Shown here: in pieces, positions 43,767 to 53,162 of the stretch
Layout of the letters: each line of letters begins with the position of its first letter
Numbering within the stretch: the stretch's first letter is position 1
Origin: Acidobacteriaceae bacterium
GTDB lineage: Bacteria; Acidobacteriota; Terriglobia; Bryobacterales; Bryobacteraceae
Direction of reading: 5' to 3'
Assembly: GCA_019233755.1 (NCBI GenBank)
Contig: JAFAMD010000039.1
Span: 1 to 64,000, forward strand
DNA: 64,000 nucleotides
The notes under the pieces: generated by a model
The model's database searches: none
What the model was told of the DNA's origin: nothing
Seen by the model: the letters and a program-made list of their open reading frames with translations, nothing else
Program-made: the position numbers and the translations under genes

Positions 43767-44044
43767 ATGTTCTTGATCTCTTTCGGCACTTCATAGAAAG
43801 CCGGGTACCGATAGACTTTGCTGTTGGCAGGGTCAAAGAGAGGTTCCTTGTCACCCGGGCTGCTCGCGGTGATGTCTGACGATCGAACCACCCAGATGCT
43901 TACGCCTTCGTTCCGGCGGGTGTAAACGTCGCGCGCGTTCTTAATGGCCATCTCGGCATCCGGCGCATGCAGGCTGCCCACGTGTTTGTGCGCCAGCCCG
44001 TGCTGGCTGCGAATAAAAACTTCCCACAACGGCCAATCACTCAT
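43763..44044 (-). CDS. paaB: Phenylacetyl-CoA epoxidase subunit PaaB
   Basis: From ATG 44044 the 93-residue protein reads [55 protein letters not shown], the invariant PaaB core. PaaB bridges PaaAC heterodimers. The ATG overlaps the paaA stop by 4 bp. The upstream extension of the frame to 44197 lies entirely in paaA and is not family sequence. Confidence 0.96.
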   Translation of the reverse strand: MSDWPLWEVFIRSQHGLAHKHVGSLHAPDAEMAIKNARDVYTRRNEGVSIWVVRSSDITASSPGDKEPLFDPANSKVYRYPAFYEVPKEIKNI

Positions 44045-44994
44045 GCAGATCTCCTCGCACCGCGCGGATGTTTTTGAGCGTAGGCTGCCGCGGCCTCTCT
44101 TACCCAGGCGCCATCCCGATGCGCGCTGATACGCGCCTGCAGGCGTTCTTGATTGCACGGCCCATTGCCTTGAACAATGTTTTGAAACTCGTCCCAATCG
44201 ATTTGACCGAAATCATAGTGGCCGCGCTCCGGATTCCACTTCAATTCCTTGTCGGGAATGGTGAGACCGAGGAACTCCGCTTGCGGGACGGTTTGATCGA
44301 CGAACTTCTGGCGCAACTCGTCATTTGAAAAGAGCTTGATTTTCCATTTCATCGATTGCGCGCTGTGCTTTGAATCTTTGTCCGAAGGGCCGTGCATCAT
44401 CAACGACGGCCACCACCAGCGGTTCAGCGCATCCTGTGCCATTGCTTTTTGTTCCGCTGTTCCGCGCGAAAGCGTAAGCATGATCTCGAAGCCTTGCCGT
44501 TGATGAAACGTCTCTTCCTTGCAGATCCGAACCATGGCTCGCGCGTACGGGCCGTAGGAGCACCGGCAGATCGGAATCTGGTTGATGATGGCCGAGCCGT
44601 CAACCAGCCAGCCAATAGCTCCGATATCCGCCCAGGTCAGTGTCGGGTAATTAAAGATGCTTGAGTATTTCGCTTTGCCCGCGAGCAGGTCCTCGATCAT
44701 TTGTTCCCGCGTGACGCCAAGTGTTTCCGCCGCGCTGTAAAGATAGAGGCCGTGTCCCGCTTCGTCCTGCACCTTGGCCAGTAGAATCGCTTTTCGCTTG
44801 AGGCTCGGCGCCCGTGTGATCCAGTTGCCTTCGGGGAGCTGGCCGACAATTTCTGAGTGTGCATGCTGCGAAATCTGCCGGATCAACGTCTTTCGGTAGG
44901 CGTCCGGCATCGCGTCTTTCGGCTCGATTTTTATACCGGCGTCGATTCTTTCCTGAAACTCGTCCGGGTTCGTCTGGATACCGGCGGTCGCCAT
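44041..44994 (-). CDS. paaA: Phenylacetyl-CoA epoxidase catalytic subunit PaaA
   Basis: The 317-residue diiron oxygenase has a helical core with the metal motifs [15 protein letters not shown] (E-x-x-H) and [16 protein letters not shown] (E-x-x-H). Its C-terminal region ([20 protein letters not shown]) is also typical. It epoxidises the aromatic ring of phenylacetyl-CoA with O2. Starting at ATG 44994 it lies 9 bp after the fused E1 dehydrogenase gene, so that gene is probably part of the same transcript. Confidence 0.97.
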   Translation of the reverse strand: MATAGIQTNPDEFQERIDAGIKIEPKDAMPDAYRKTLIRQISQHAHSEIVGQLPEGNWITRAPSLKRKAILLAKVQDEAGHGLYLYSAAETLGVTREQMIEDLLAGKAKYSSIFNYPTLTWADIGAIGWLVDGSAIINQIPICRCSYGPYARAMVRICKEETFHQRQGFEIMLTLSRGTAEQKAMAQDALNRWWWPSLMMHGPSDKDSKHSAQSMKWKIKLFSNDELRQKFVDQTVPQAEFLGLTIPDKELKWNPERGHYDFGQIDWDEFQNIVQGNGPCNQERLQARISAHRDGAWVREAAAAYAQKHPRGARRSA

Positions 44995-45003
44995 GGTTTC
45001 TCC

Positions 45004-47055
45004 TCAGAATGCGAGAATTTCCTGCATTTTTGCCGCGATCGCTTTCACACTGGGCACTACCGCCTTCAGCAACGCGACGCTGTATGGCAGCGGAACATCG
45101 GGAACCGCCAGCCGTTCTATTGGTGCGTCCAGGCTCAGGAATGCTTCGCGCGCAATCACAGCCGCGATCTCGGCTCCAAACCCGGCGGTAAGCGAGTCTT
45201 CGTGCACGATCAGACAGCGGTGCGTCCTGCGAACCGAGCTCAACACGCACTCGCGATCCCACGGAGCGATCGTGCGCAGATCGATAATCTCGACTTCCTT
45301 CCCGCACTGTTCGCCGGCCAACACGCAGCGCTCCACCATCGCTCCCCAGGTGACCACGGTGAGCCCGGTTCCGCTTTGCACCGTGTTCGCCACTCCGAGC
45401 GGAAGTACGAAATCGTCGCCCGGATACGGCCTACGCGCCCAGGAGGCATCGAGCATGGCTCGGTGCTCGAAGAAGATGCTTGGGTTGTCGCTGCGCAGCG
45501 CCGCCCGCAACAGTCCGACGGCATCTTCCGCATTGGATGGGAACAATAACTGCCACCCGATCGAATGAGCAAAGGTCACTTCACTTGAAAAGCTGTGCCA
45601 CGGATCCCCGCACTTAGAGAATCCACCGGGCATGCGGACCACCACCGGCGCGGAGAACTTGTTGGCAGTGCGCCAGCGTATCGTGCCGCAATCGCTCAAC
45701 TGCTCGATGGCAGGTTCGGCATACTTGCGGAACTGAATTTCTGCCACCGGCCGAAGCCCCGCAATCGCAAGGCCCACGGCGTTTCCAATGATGCCTTCTT
45801 CCGACAGGCTGGTGTCGAAGACGCGGCCGGCGCCGAACGCTGCCTGCAAACCTGCGGTGGCAGAGTGTACGCCGCCTTTGGGCCCGACATCTTCGCCGAA
45901 GACAAGCATCTTGGGATTCACGCGCAGTTCGTGCTCCAGCGTCCTTCGGATGGCCGCAACCATGTTGATGCGCGCCGGTTCAGGCGTCTTCCGCGAGGTC
46001 GGCTGTACCGCCGTATGCGGCGAAAATACAAACTGCGTGACGCTTGCGGCCTCAGGATCAGGCCGCGCCGCGGCGGCATCCACCGCTGCGGCGATCTCCT
46101 CTTCTACCTGGCGCTCGAGTTGCTGCCATTCCGCTTCCGAAAACATCGCCGGAACGAGATAGCCATACAACCCTTGAAGCGGATCTCTGGCGCGCTCGCT
46201 TGCCAGCAGTTCGGGACTTTTGTACGCCTGCGTGTCCTGACCGGAATGCCCGCTGAGGCGGGGCATCGTCAAACGCAGAAGGGCAGGGCCGTATCCGTGG
46301 CGAACCCAGTCCACCGCATCGAAGATGCAGCGGGCGGTATCCACCGGGTCGCAGCCATCGCCCTCGAGAATATGCAGATTGCCAAACGAACTCAGGTTGG
46401 CGGCAATGTTGCCGCCGGGCGTCTGCTGCGTGGATGGGACGGAAATGCCGAACCCGTTGTCTTCGATCTGGAAGAGCATCGGCAGCTTGAGCGTGGTAGC
46501 GGTGTTCAAAGCGGACCAGAAGCCGTTTGTCGCTACGGATCCGTCTCCGCCCAACGCCACTGCAATGGAATCGCGATAGCTCTCGTCTCCGAGGATGTCG
46601 CGGTAATAGGCGATGGCTCGCGCCCAACCCGCCGTGGGTGTGTATTGGGTGCCTACTCCGCCGGCCATCGGCAGCACAACCGGTCCGCTCGAAGCCGGCC
46701 GGTTGAACACCACGCCGATGTCCCGGCCATCGCTTATTCCGCCCGCCTTTGCCATGCCGCTGGCCAGGGCGTCCTCCGGCTTCAATCCCAGCGTCAGCAG
46801 CAGTGGCCGCGAGCGGTAATAGGCGCCCACCGCGTCATGGCTGCCGGTTAGCAGGCACCCGAGCAGAATCTGCCCTAACTCATGCCCGCGCGCCGAAAAC
46901 TGGTAAAGAATCCTGCGCTCGGGAAAGAGTTTGCTCTCTTCAACATGATCGAGCGCGCGCGACGTCAGGAATAAGCGGGCCACGCGCCGCCAGTCGAATC
47001 GGGAGTCCGGCGGCGAGCTTAGGCGCTCGCTCGCTGGATGGATAATCGTTGCCAT
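45004..47055 (-). CDS. 2-oxoacid dehydrogenase E1, fused alpha and beta subunits
   Basis: The 683-residue protein joins both halves of an E1 component. Residues 1-340 are the alpha type, with the thiamine-diphosphate motif GGDGSVATNGFWSALN ... EDNGFGIS. Residues 365-683 are the beta type: VFGEDVGPKGGVHSATAGLQ, FDTSLSEEGIIGNAVGLAIA, LRPVAEIQF and DLRTIAPWD. Such enzymes oxidatively decarboxylate branched-chain or aryl 2-oxoacids to acyl-CoA with E2 and E3, neither of which is in the window. It lies between ilvE (21 bp) and paaA (9 bp), suggesting it makes acyl-CoA from transaminated amino acids. Confidence 0.88.
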   Translation of the reverse strand: MATIIHPASERLSSPPDSRFDWRRVARLFLTSRALDHVEESKLFPERRILYQFSARGHELGQILLGCLLTGSHDAVGAYYRSRPLLLTLGLKPEDALASGMAKAGGISDGRDIGVVFNRPASSGPVVLPMAGGVGTQYTPTAGWARAIAYYRDILGDESYRDSIAVALGGDGSVATNGFWSALNTATTLKLPMLFQIEDNGFGISVPSTQQTPGGNIAANLSSFGNLHILEGDGCDPVDTARCIFDAVDWVRHGYGPALLRLTMPRLSGHSGQDTQAYKSPELLASERARDPLQGLYGYLVPAMFSEAEWQQLERQVEEEIAAAVDAAAARPDPEAASVTQFVFSPHTAVQPTSRKTPEPARINMVAAIRRTLEHELRVNPKMLVFGEDVGPKGGVHSATAGLQAAFGAGRVFDTSLSEEGIIGNAVGLAIAGLRPVAEIQFRKYAEPAIEQLSDCGTIRWRTANKFSAPVVVRMPGGFSKCGDPWHSFSSEVTFAHSIGWQLLFPSNAEDAVGLLRAALRSDNPSIFFEHRAMLDASWARRPYPGDDFVLPLGVANTVQSGTGLTVVTWGAMVERCVLAGEQCGKEVEIIDLRTIAPWDRECVLSSVRRTHRCLIVHEDSLTAGFGAEIAAVIAREAFLSLDAPIERLAVPDVPLPYSVALLKAVVPSVKAIAAKMQEILAF

Positions 47056-47076
47056 CGCGCCCTCCGCGTTGGATTG

Positions 47077-48045
47077 CTAGGCTGTCCTCTCAACCACCGC
47101 GCTGGAATAGACGGGCCAGAGCCAATTCCGGTAACCGGGCATGTGGGCTCGTGTGGCTTCAAAATAGAGCGACCGGAGACTCTCGGTTACCGAGCCGATT
47201 TCGCCGCTGCCTACCGGCCGGTGATCTACCTGTACGATGGGCGCGATCTCGACGGCCGTTCCGGTGAAGAACAGCTCATCGCACACATAAAGCTCGCTGC
47301 GGTCAATCGAACGCTCGATGACTTCGAGGTTCAGCTCGCGGCGCGCCAGTTCCATCACGCTCGCCCGCGTCAGCCCTTCCAGAATGTTGTCGGTAGCCGG
47401 CGGCGTAATCAGCTTGCCATTGCGGACCATGAACACGTTGCAGGTCGCGCCCTCCGAGACGTGCCCGCTTTCGGTGAGAAAAATGGCTTCATCGTGCCCG
47501 TTGCGCCGCGCTTCGTCCCCCGCCAGCACGCTGTTGACATACGCGCCGCAGATTTTGGCCCGGCACGGAATGGCGTTATCTTCCACGCGCCGCCACGAAA
47601 CCACGCCTGCCTTGAGCCCTTTTTTCTTTTCGAAGTACTGGCCGAAGGGCAGCGCAATAAGGGCGTATGCATCGTTTTCGTCCGTGTGTACGCCGATTCT
47701 TGCCGAGCTCTTGTAGGCGATCGGCCGCACATAAACGTTCGATCGAAAATTGTTCCGGCGGCAGAGTTCGGCGGTCAGGTCAACGAGATTGACGGCCGAA
47801 ATCGGCACGTTAATCCGCAGGATGCCGCAGTTCTTCTTCCATCGCTCATAATGCTCCAGCGCACGCACCAGGAAAAGGTCCTGCTGCTGCGGTTCGTAGT
47901 AGCCGCGAATGCCCTCGAAAACCCCGGTTCCATAGTGGAGGCCATGGGTGAGGATGTTGACGTTTGCCTCGGCCAGCCGGACAAACCGGTCCTGGAACCA
48001 TACGATGGTGTTCGGGTTCGGCGATTCTGGTCTCACAGCGGTCAA
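47077..48045 (-). CDS. ilvE: Branched-chain amino acid aminotransferase (class IV)
   Basis: The 322-residue PLP enzyme has VWFQDRFVRLAEANVNILTH, GLHYGTGVFEGIRGYYEPQQ, then the Lys-bearing RAKICGAYVNSVLAGDEARR, NGHDEAIFLTESGHVSEGAT and ELFFTGTAVEIAPIVQVDHR. This is the full IlvE pattern. It interconverts branched-chain, and often aromatic, amino acids and 2-oxoacids. It is the first gene of the ten-gene minus-strand run ending at paaI, 21 bp ahead of the E1 gene. In this position it would supply 2-oxoacids to E1. Confidence 0.93.
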   Translation of the reverse strand: MTAVRPESPNPNTIVWFQDRFVRLAEANVNILTHGLHYGTGVFEGIRGYYEPQQQDLFLVRALEHYERWKKNCGILRINVPISAVNLVDLTAELCRRNNFRSNVYVRPIAYKSSARIGVHTDENDAYALIALPFGQYFEKKKGLKAGVVSWRRVEDNAIPCRAKICGAYVNSVLAGDEARRNGHDEAIFLTESGHVSEGATCNVFMVRNGKLITPPATDNILEGLTRASVMELARRELNLEVIERSIDRSELYVCDELFFTGTAVEIAPIVQVDHRPVGSGEIGSVTESLRSLYFEATRAHMPGYRNWLWPVYSSAVVERTA

Positions 48046-48122
48046 ACTCCTTAGGCCTTTATTGTATCCGAAAGCACCACCTAAAAGTGGTGCCTACGCG
48101 CCGCTGATTCGCTTGACCCGCT

Positions 48123-48160
48123 GAGGACATCAAACCAATAAGAGGACATCAAACCAATAA
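48123..48160. repeat. Two 19-bp perfect tandem repeats
   Basis: GAGGACATCAAACCAATAA occurs twice in direct succession, immediately before the ATG at 48165. It sits in the leader of the outer-membrane-like gene and could shift its ribosome-site spacing or promoter if the copy number changes. No GGAGG-like site is seen closer than the GAGGAC in each unit. Confidence 0.9.
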
Positions 48161-48164
48161 ATCG

Positions 48165-48986
48165 ATGCCGCGCTTTCTCACATTTGCGCTCTTCTTCACC
48201 TGCTGCGCTGCTCTCTATGCGCAGGGTAATTATGAAATTCAGGTTTATGGTTCCGATACCGTCCCTGCCGGCAATACGATGATCGAGCTGCACAGCAACT
48301 ACACGGCGGAAGGGAGTAAAGTTACCACTGACGGAACGTATCCGACGAACGATCAGCTACACGAAACGATTGAGATCACGCAGGGTTGGAATAGCTGGTT
48401 CGAAACAGGGTTTTACATTTTTACCAGTGCAGGCCCGGATGGACAGGGATACAAGTGGGTGGGCGATCACATCCGTCCCCGCGTGCGTGTTCCGGATAGC
48501 TGGAAATGGCCGGTCGGCATCAGCCTCTCTACCGAGGTCGGTTACCAGCGGCCGATTTTCTCCCGAGACACATGGACGTGGGAAATCAGACCGATTATCG
48601 ACAAGCAGCTAGGACCGTGGTATTTGGCGTTTAACCCCGCGTTTGAGCGGTCTTTTCACGGCCCTAGCGTGCCCGCTGGCGTCCAATTTGCACCGGCGGT
48701 CAAGGTGAGCTATCAATTCACGAAACGGCTTGCCGGGGGATTTGAGTACTACGGTGAAACCGGTCCGGTATTTAATCCGGACGCGGTGTACCTCGAGCAG
48801 CATCAGATCTTTCCCGCTATCGATGTCGATCTGGGGCCTGACTGGGAGCTCAATTTCGGCGTCGGCATCGGTATGACGCAGAGCACAGATCACCTGATAT
48901 TCAAGATGATTCTGGGGCGCCGTTTCCGAACCCTTGTACCGCGCGCTCTCCGTTCTTCGCGCCAAGATTTACCCGCTGGTTCCTAG
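48165..48986 (+). CDS. Secreted beta-strand-rich protein, putative outer-membrane barrel
   Basis: The 273-residue protein has a signal peptide (FLTFALFFTCCAALYAQGNY) and then alternating strands with aromatic girdle-like residues: YEIQVYGSDTVPAG, TMIELHSNYTAEG, WNSWFETGFYIFTS, WTWEIRPIIDKQLGPWYLAF and LAGGFEYYGETGPVF. It ends in strands near 225-255. The layout suggests a 10- to 12-strand outer-membrane barrel or lipid-binding barrel. I do not recognise a named family. It is divergent from ilvE and 59 bp before fabI. Confidence 0.6.
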   Translation: MPRFLTFALFFTCCAALYAQGNYEIQVYGSDTVPAGNTMIELHSNYTAEGSKVTTDGTYPTNDQLHETIEITQGWNSWFETGFYIFTSAGPDGQGYKWVGDHIRPRVRVPDSWKWPVGISLSTEVGYQRPIFSRDTWTWEIRPIIDKQLGPWYLAFNPAFERSFHGPSVPAGVQFAPAVKVSYQFTKRLAGGFEYYGETGPVFNPDAVYLEQHQIFPAIDVDLGPDWELNFGVGIGMTQSTDHLIFKMILGRRFRTLVPRALRSSRQDLPAGS

Positions 48987-49045
48987 CGCGCTTGACTGGT
49001 AATCGCACAGGGTATCGCCGCACCCCACGTTACAATGGCAATTCC

Positions 49046-49828
49046 ATGTCACAGCTACTTGCCGGCAAAACTGCGCTGGTCCTGGGCGTTGCCAATCGTT
49101 GGAGCATTGCCTACGCCATTTCTTCCGCCTTTGTTCGGGAAGGCGCTTCTCTCGTCCTGAGCTACCAGGGAGAACGACAGCGGCAAACCGTGGAGGAGCT
49201 TGGCGCCGAATTGAAGGCCGCCGTGGTGCTTCCTTGTGATGTGACGAAACAAGAGGAACTGGACTGGCTCGTCAGCGAGTTGAAGAAGACCACCGGCAGC
49301 GTTGACGCCGTGGTTCACAGTATTGCTTATGCGAACCGCGACGATCTCAGCCGTCCATTCGTAGATACAAGCCGTGACGGCTACTTACTCGCGCAGGAAG
49401 TAAGTTCGTATTCCCTCATTGCAGTCTCCCGGGCGATGGCTCCATTGATGACCCATGGAGGTTCGATTACCACGCTTACTTACCTTGGTTCTACCCGGGT
49501 AGTGCAGAACTACAACGTGATGGGGGTAGCAAAAGCTGCCCTGGAAGCGAGTGTCCGGTATCTCGCGAGTGATCTCGGGCCGAAGAACATCCGCGTCAAC
49601 GCGATCTCGGCGGGGCCCATCAAAACCGCCTCCGCCCGTGGGGTGAAGGATTTTTCGAAGATTCTGGACTCGGCGCCGGCAATTGCTCCGCTTCGACGCA
49701 ACACCGACCCGGCGGAAGTGGCAGATTCGGCTGTCTTCCTGGCGAGCGACCTGGGGCGCGGAGTTACCGGGAACATACTATTTGTGGACGCGGGGTTCCA
49801 GATCATGGGCCTCGGCGTCAACGACTAG
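49046..49828 (+). CDS. fabI: Enoyl-ACP reductase FabI
   Basis: From ATG 49046 the 260-residue enzyme begins LLAGKTALVLGVANRWSIAY, with the FabI-type G-x5-S-I-A cofactor loop. It has VHSIAYANRDDLSRPFVDTS, the catalytic YNVMGVAK (Y-x6-K), ALEASVRYLASDLGPKNIRV and NAISAGPIKTASARGVKDFS. It reduces enoyl-ACP with NADH in the last step of each fatty-acid elongation cycle and is the usual triclosan target. It stands alone, about 190 bp before the ABC operon. Confidence 0.96.
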   Translation: MSQLLAGKTALVLGVANRWSIAYAISSAFVREGASLVLSYQGERQRQTVEELGAELKAAVVLPCDVTKQEELDWLVSELKKTTGSVDAVVHSIAYANRDDLSRPFVDTSRDGYLLAQEVSSYSLIAVSRAMAPLMTHGGSITTLTYLGSTRVVQNYNVMGVAKAALEASVRYLASDLGPKNIRVNAISAGPIKTASARGVKDFSKILDSAPAIAPLRRNTDPAEVADSAVFLASDLGRGVTGNILFVDAGFQIMGLGVND

Positions 49829-50017
49829 CTGCCCTTTTCCGTCAACCCATTGGGGCGCCTAACGTTTTCCGCAGTAAGCCGTCTCATGTTTTTGGCTGTC
49901 AAATCGGTCAATTGACACCGATTTTGCGACTTAATTATCCTGGATGTTTCCAAGCACTACTGCACCTGGAGACGGGCTCCTAAATGCTTGAGAGCCTGGT
50001 CCGTTTCGTCTAACCAT

Positions 50018-51001
50018 ATGATTCAGGTTGAAGGTTTAACTAAGCGATACGCCCGCCATGTCGCTGTGAATAACATCTCGTTCGCGGTGGAAAAGGGCGA
50101 CATCGTCGGCTTCCTCGGTCCCAACGGAGCAGGGAAGACGACCACCATGCGGGTCCTGACGTGCTTCATGCCGCCGACGGAAGGCCGCGCAACAGTGGCC
50201 GGCTTTGACGTTTTCGACCAGCCGCATGAAGTCAAGAAGCGCATCGGCTATTTGCCGGAGGCCCCGCCGCTTTACCCGGAGATGAGCGTGGAGGACTACC
50301 TCACGTTTGTGGCGCGCTTGAAGAACGTGCCGGCGGGTGAGATCAAGCAGCGCACCGGGCAAGTGATGGAGCGCTGCGCGGTTGCCGACGTCCGGTCCAA
50401 GCTGATTGCGAAGCTTTCAAAAGGCTACCGCCAGCGCGTTGGACTGGCGCAGGCGATCATCCATAATCCCGATGTGCTGATTCTGGACGAGCCTACATCG
50501 GGTCTCGATCCCAAGCAGATCAACGAAACGCGCGAGCTCATCAAGAGCCTGGCCGGCGAGCACACCATCATCCTCAGCACGCACATTCTGCCCGAGGTGG
50601 AAGCGGTCTGCCAGAAGGTCATCATCATCAATAAAGGACGGCTGGTTGCGACCGATTCTGTCGAGAATTTGAAGGACCGGGCGAGCGTCGGATCCGCGAT
50701 TCAGGTGCAGGTGGATACCGACGGTCAGGCAGATGCGGTTACGGTTCACCAGCGGCTGGAGCAGGTGCCTGGCGTGAGCAAGGTTTTGGATCGTACCGCG
50801 CACGGCAACCGCTTCGTTTTTGAAGTGGAGAGCCTGCAGGGACGCAATGCCCGTCCCGACGTGGCGCGTGCCGTGGTCCACGCGGGGTGGAACTTACTTG
50901 AACTCAAGTCCTCCACGCTGAGCCTCGAAGAAGTCTTCCTGGAACTGACCGGCTCGCAGCCCGCTGCTGCCCTTGCACCCGTTTCCGGAGTTGCCCAATG
51001 A
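50018..51001 (+). CDS. ABC transporter ATP-binding protein (GldA-like)
   Basis: Starting at ATG 50018, the 327-residue protein has Walker A GPNGAGKTTTMRVL, the Q-loop region PEAPPLYPEMSVEDYL, the signature LSKGYRQRVGLAQAI, Walker B VLILDEPTSGLDP and the switch His in ILSTHIL. A C-terminal DUF4162-type segment follows. It energises a permease encoded immediately downstream with a 4-bp ATGA overlap. The set corresponds to the GldA-F-G type, used for gliding in Bacteroidetes but widespread elsewhere without gliding. Confidence 0.94.
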   Translation: MIQVEGLTKRYARHVAVNNISFAVEKGDIVGFLGPNGAGKTTTMRVLTCFMPPTEGRATVAGFDVFDQPHEVKKRIGYLPEAPPLYPEMSVEDYLTFVARLKNVPAGEIKQRTGQVMERCAVADVRSKLIAKLSKGYRQRVGLAQAIIHNPDVLILDEPTSGLDPKQINETRELIKSLAGEHTIILSTHILPEVEAVCQKVIIINKGRLVATDSVENLKDRASVGSAIQVQVDTDGQADAVTVHQRLEQVPGVSKVLDRTAHGNRFVFEVESLQGRNARPDVARAVVHAGWNLLELKSSTLSLEEVFLELTGSQPAAALAPVSGVAQ

Positions 51002-51765
51002 GAAACATTTGGACCATTTGCCGCCGCGAGCTTTATTCTTACTTCGTTTCACCCATCGCCTGGGTACTGCTCGCGATCTTCGCTCTGCTGAGCGGCGTAT
51101 TTACCTACATCATCAGCGCCAGCTTTGTGCGCGCTTCGCTCGAAGGGCAGATGAGCGGCCAGAGCTTCCCGATGAACCTCAATGACCAGGTTATCGCGCC
51201 GCTGTTCTCCAATATCGCCGTCGTCGGTCTGTTCCTTATTCCTTTGATCAGCATGCGGCTGTTTGCCGAGGAGAAGCGCCAGGGTACCATCGAGCTGCTG
51301 GCCACCTCTCCGGTGCATGATCTCGAAATCATCATCGGAAAGTGGCTTTCGGCTGTCCTGATGTACGCGGCGCTGATGGCGGTGCTGCTTGCCGACTATT
51401 CGTTCCTGTTTATCTACGGTAATCCGGATTGGAAACCGGTCGCGACGGGTTTTCTCGGCGCGCTGCTGCAGGGCGCTTGCCTGCTGGCCTTCGGAACCTT
51501 TATCTCCACGCTGACCCGCAACCAGATCGTTGCCGGCGCCATCGGCTTTGCCCTGGCGCTGATTCTTTGGATCCTGAACTGGACCACCTCCTTCGGGAAC
51601 TCCGTTTCGGTTCAGGTCCTGAACTACATCTCGATCGTCAGCCACATGGATAGCTTTACGAAAGGCGTGATCGATACGAAAGACTTGGTCTACTACGTTT
51701 CCATGATTTTCCTGGGCCTGTTCCTGACGGCCCGTTCCCTTGAATCGATGCGGTGGAAGGCATAA
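50998..51765 (+). CDS. ABC transporter permease (GldF-like)
   Basis: The 255-residue protein has six membrane helices and the ABC-2 family landmarks RRELYSYFVSPIAWVLLAIF, IPLISMRLFAEEKRQGTIEL, LATSPVHDLEIIIGKWLSAV. It overlaps the ATPase gene before it and the GldG-like gene after it (TAATG). It should form the membrane channel of the exporter. Substrate is unknown; relatives have been linked to gliding, lipoprotein or polysaccharide export. Confidence 0.92.
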   Translation: MRNIWTICRRELYSYFVSPIAWVLLAIFALLSGVFTYIISASFVRASLEGQMSGQSFPMNLNDQVIAPLFSNIAVVGLFLIPLISMRLFAEEKRQGTIELLATSPVHDLEIIIGKWLSAVLMYAALMAVLLADYSFLFIYGNPDWKPVATGFLGALLQGACLLAFGTFISTLTRNQIVAGAIGFALALILWILNWTTSFGNSVSVQVLNYISIVSHMDSFTKGVIDTKDLVYYVSMIFLGLFLTARSLESMRWKA

Positions 51766-53162
51766 TGGCAGACCTGAAGACACTCCGAAAAGATACTGTT
51801 GCAGCACGCCAGGCCCGCTACGGCGCGACGTCCGTGCTTTACACCATCGTTGTCCTCGCGGTCCTAGTCCTGGCCAACTGGCTCGCCAACCGCTACAACA
51901 AGCCATTTGACACGACTAGCAACAAGCGGTACACGCTGTCGCAGGAAACCCAAAAGATCGTGCAGGGCCTGAAGCAGGACGCCACAATTACTTATATCGA
52001 CAAGGCCAGCGGTTTCGACCAGGCCAAGGGCATGCTCGACCGCTACAAGAATCTTTCTCCGAAGATTCACATTCAGTACATCGATTACCAGAAGCAGCCG
52101 ACCCTGGCCCGGTCGTATGGCCTGCGCTTCCCCGGGACTGCTTACGTTGAGATCGGGCAGCGGCGCGAAGAGGCGAAGGCCGTGACGGAAGAAGGAATCA
52201 CGGGCGCCTTTGTGAAGGACCTGAAGGGCGTCCGGAAAGTCTGCATCGTGAGCGGAAGCGGCGAAGACGGTCTCGACAGCACGGAAACCGGCGGTCTCTC
52301 TCAGTTCAAGACTCTGGTCGAGCGCGACAACTATCAGGCCGGGGCGGTAACGTTGCTGGACAAGACGTCTGTTCCGGACGATTGCAAGGTGCTGGCAGTG
52401 GCCGGTCCGAAATCGGACTACACACCAAACGAAGTAGCCGCAATCAAGACTTTCGTCGAGAGCGGCGGCCGCGTGTTGTTCCTTCTCGATCCGCCGCTTG
52501 ATTTCGGCCGCGAGCATATCGCTCAAAACAAGGGACTGGACGATCTGCTTGCAAGCTGGGGTGTGACGCCGCAGGACGATCTCGTGCTCGAAGAAAACCC
52601 CATGGGCCAACTCTTCGGATTCGGTCCGGAGATCCCGCTGGTGAACAACTACGGCTCGCAGCCGATCGTCAACGATCTCAAGAACAGCTTCACCGGTTTC
52701 CCGGTAGCGCGGTCTCTCCAAATCAAGAATACGGGCAAAACCACCGTGGACCAGTTGTTCTCGACCTCCGATCGGGCAATCGCGACAACGAAGTTAAATA
52801 CCAACGAAGTGAACCCGGCCGATCCCAGCAACAAAAAGGGTCCTTTCATCCTGGGCGCTGCCGGAACCTATAAAACCGGCAAGCCGAATGAGCAGGGCCG
52901 GTTTGTGGTGATCGGCAACTCGGGATTCATCAATAACGGCATGCTCCACTTCCAGGCCAACCGCGATCTTGCTCTAAACGCGATCAACTGGCTGTCTTCC
53001 GACGAAGACTTAATTTCGATTCGCCCGAAAGAGGCTGAGGACCGGCGGCTCAACGTGAATCAACGTCAGATGAACGTGTTTGCATACATCGATTTAATTG
53101 CGATTCCGCTGTTCATTATCGTGGCGGGTGTAGCTGTCTTCTTGAAGCGACGAGCATCATGA
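51765..53162 (+). CDS. GldG-type ABC auxiliary protein
   Basis: The 465-residue protein has an N-terminal helix (YTIVVLAVLVLANWLANRYN), a large extracytoplasmic DUF4350/GldG region (RYTLSQETQKIVQGLKQDAT; AAIKTFVESGGRVLFLLDPP; RFVVIGNSGFINNGML) and a C-terminal helix (FAYIDLIAIPLFIIVAGVAV). The ATG overlaps the permease stop. It is the typical large partner of GldA/GldF and may capture or present the exported substrate in the periplasm. It overlaps the next gene by 4 bp. Confidence 0.88.
   Translation: MADLKTLRKDTVAARQARYGATSVLYTIVVLAVLVLANWLANRYNKPFDTTSNKRYTLSQETQKIVQGLKQDATITYIDKASGFDQAKGMLDRYKNLSPKIHIQYIDYQKQPTLARSYGLRFPGTAYVEIGQRREEAKAVTEEGITGAFVKDLKGVRKVCIVSGSGEDGLDSTETGGLSQFKTLVERDNYQAGAVTLLDKTSVPDDCKVLAVAGPKSDYTPNEVAAIKTFVESGGRVLFLLDPPLDFGREHIAQNKGLDDLLASWGVTPQDDLVLEENPMGQLFGFGPEIPLVNNYGSQPIVNDLKNSFTGFPVARSLQIKNTGKTTVDQLFSTSDRAIATTKLNTNEVNPADPSNKKGPFILGAAGTYKTGKPNEQGRFVVIGNSGFINNGMLHFQANRDLALNAINWLSSDEDLISIRPKEAEDRRLNVNQRQMNVFAYIDLIAIPLFIIVAGVAVFLKRRAS

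Noticed and set aside
45595..46851. Plus-strand frame of 418 codons
   Set aside because: Antisense to the fused E1 gene, which has clear thiamine-diphosphate motifs.
47038..48054. Plus-strand frame of 338 codons
   Set aside because: Antisense to ilvE; no independent features.
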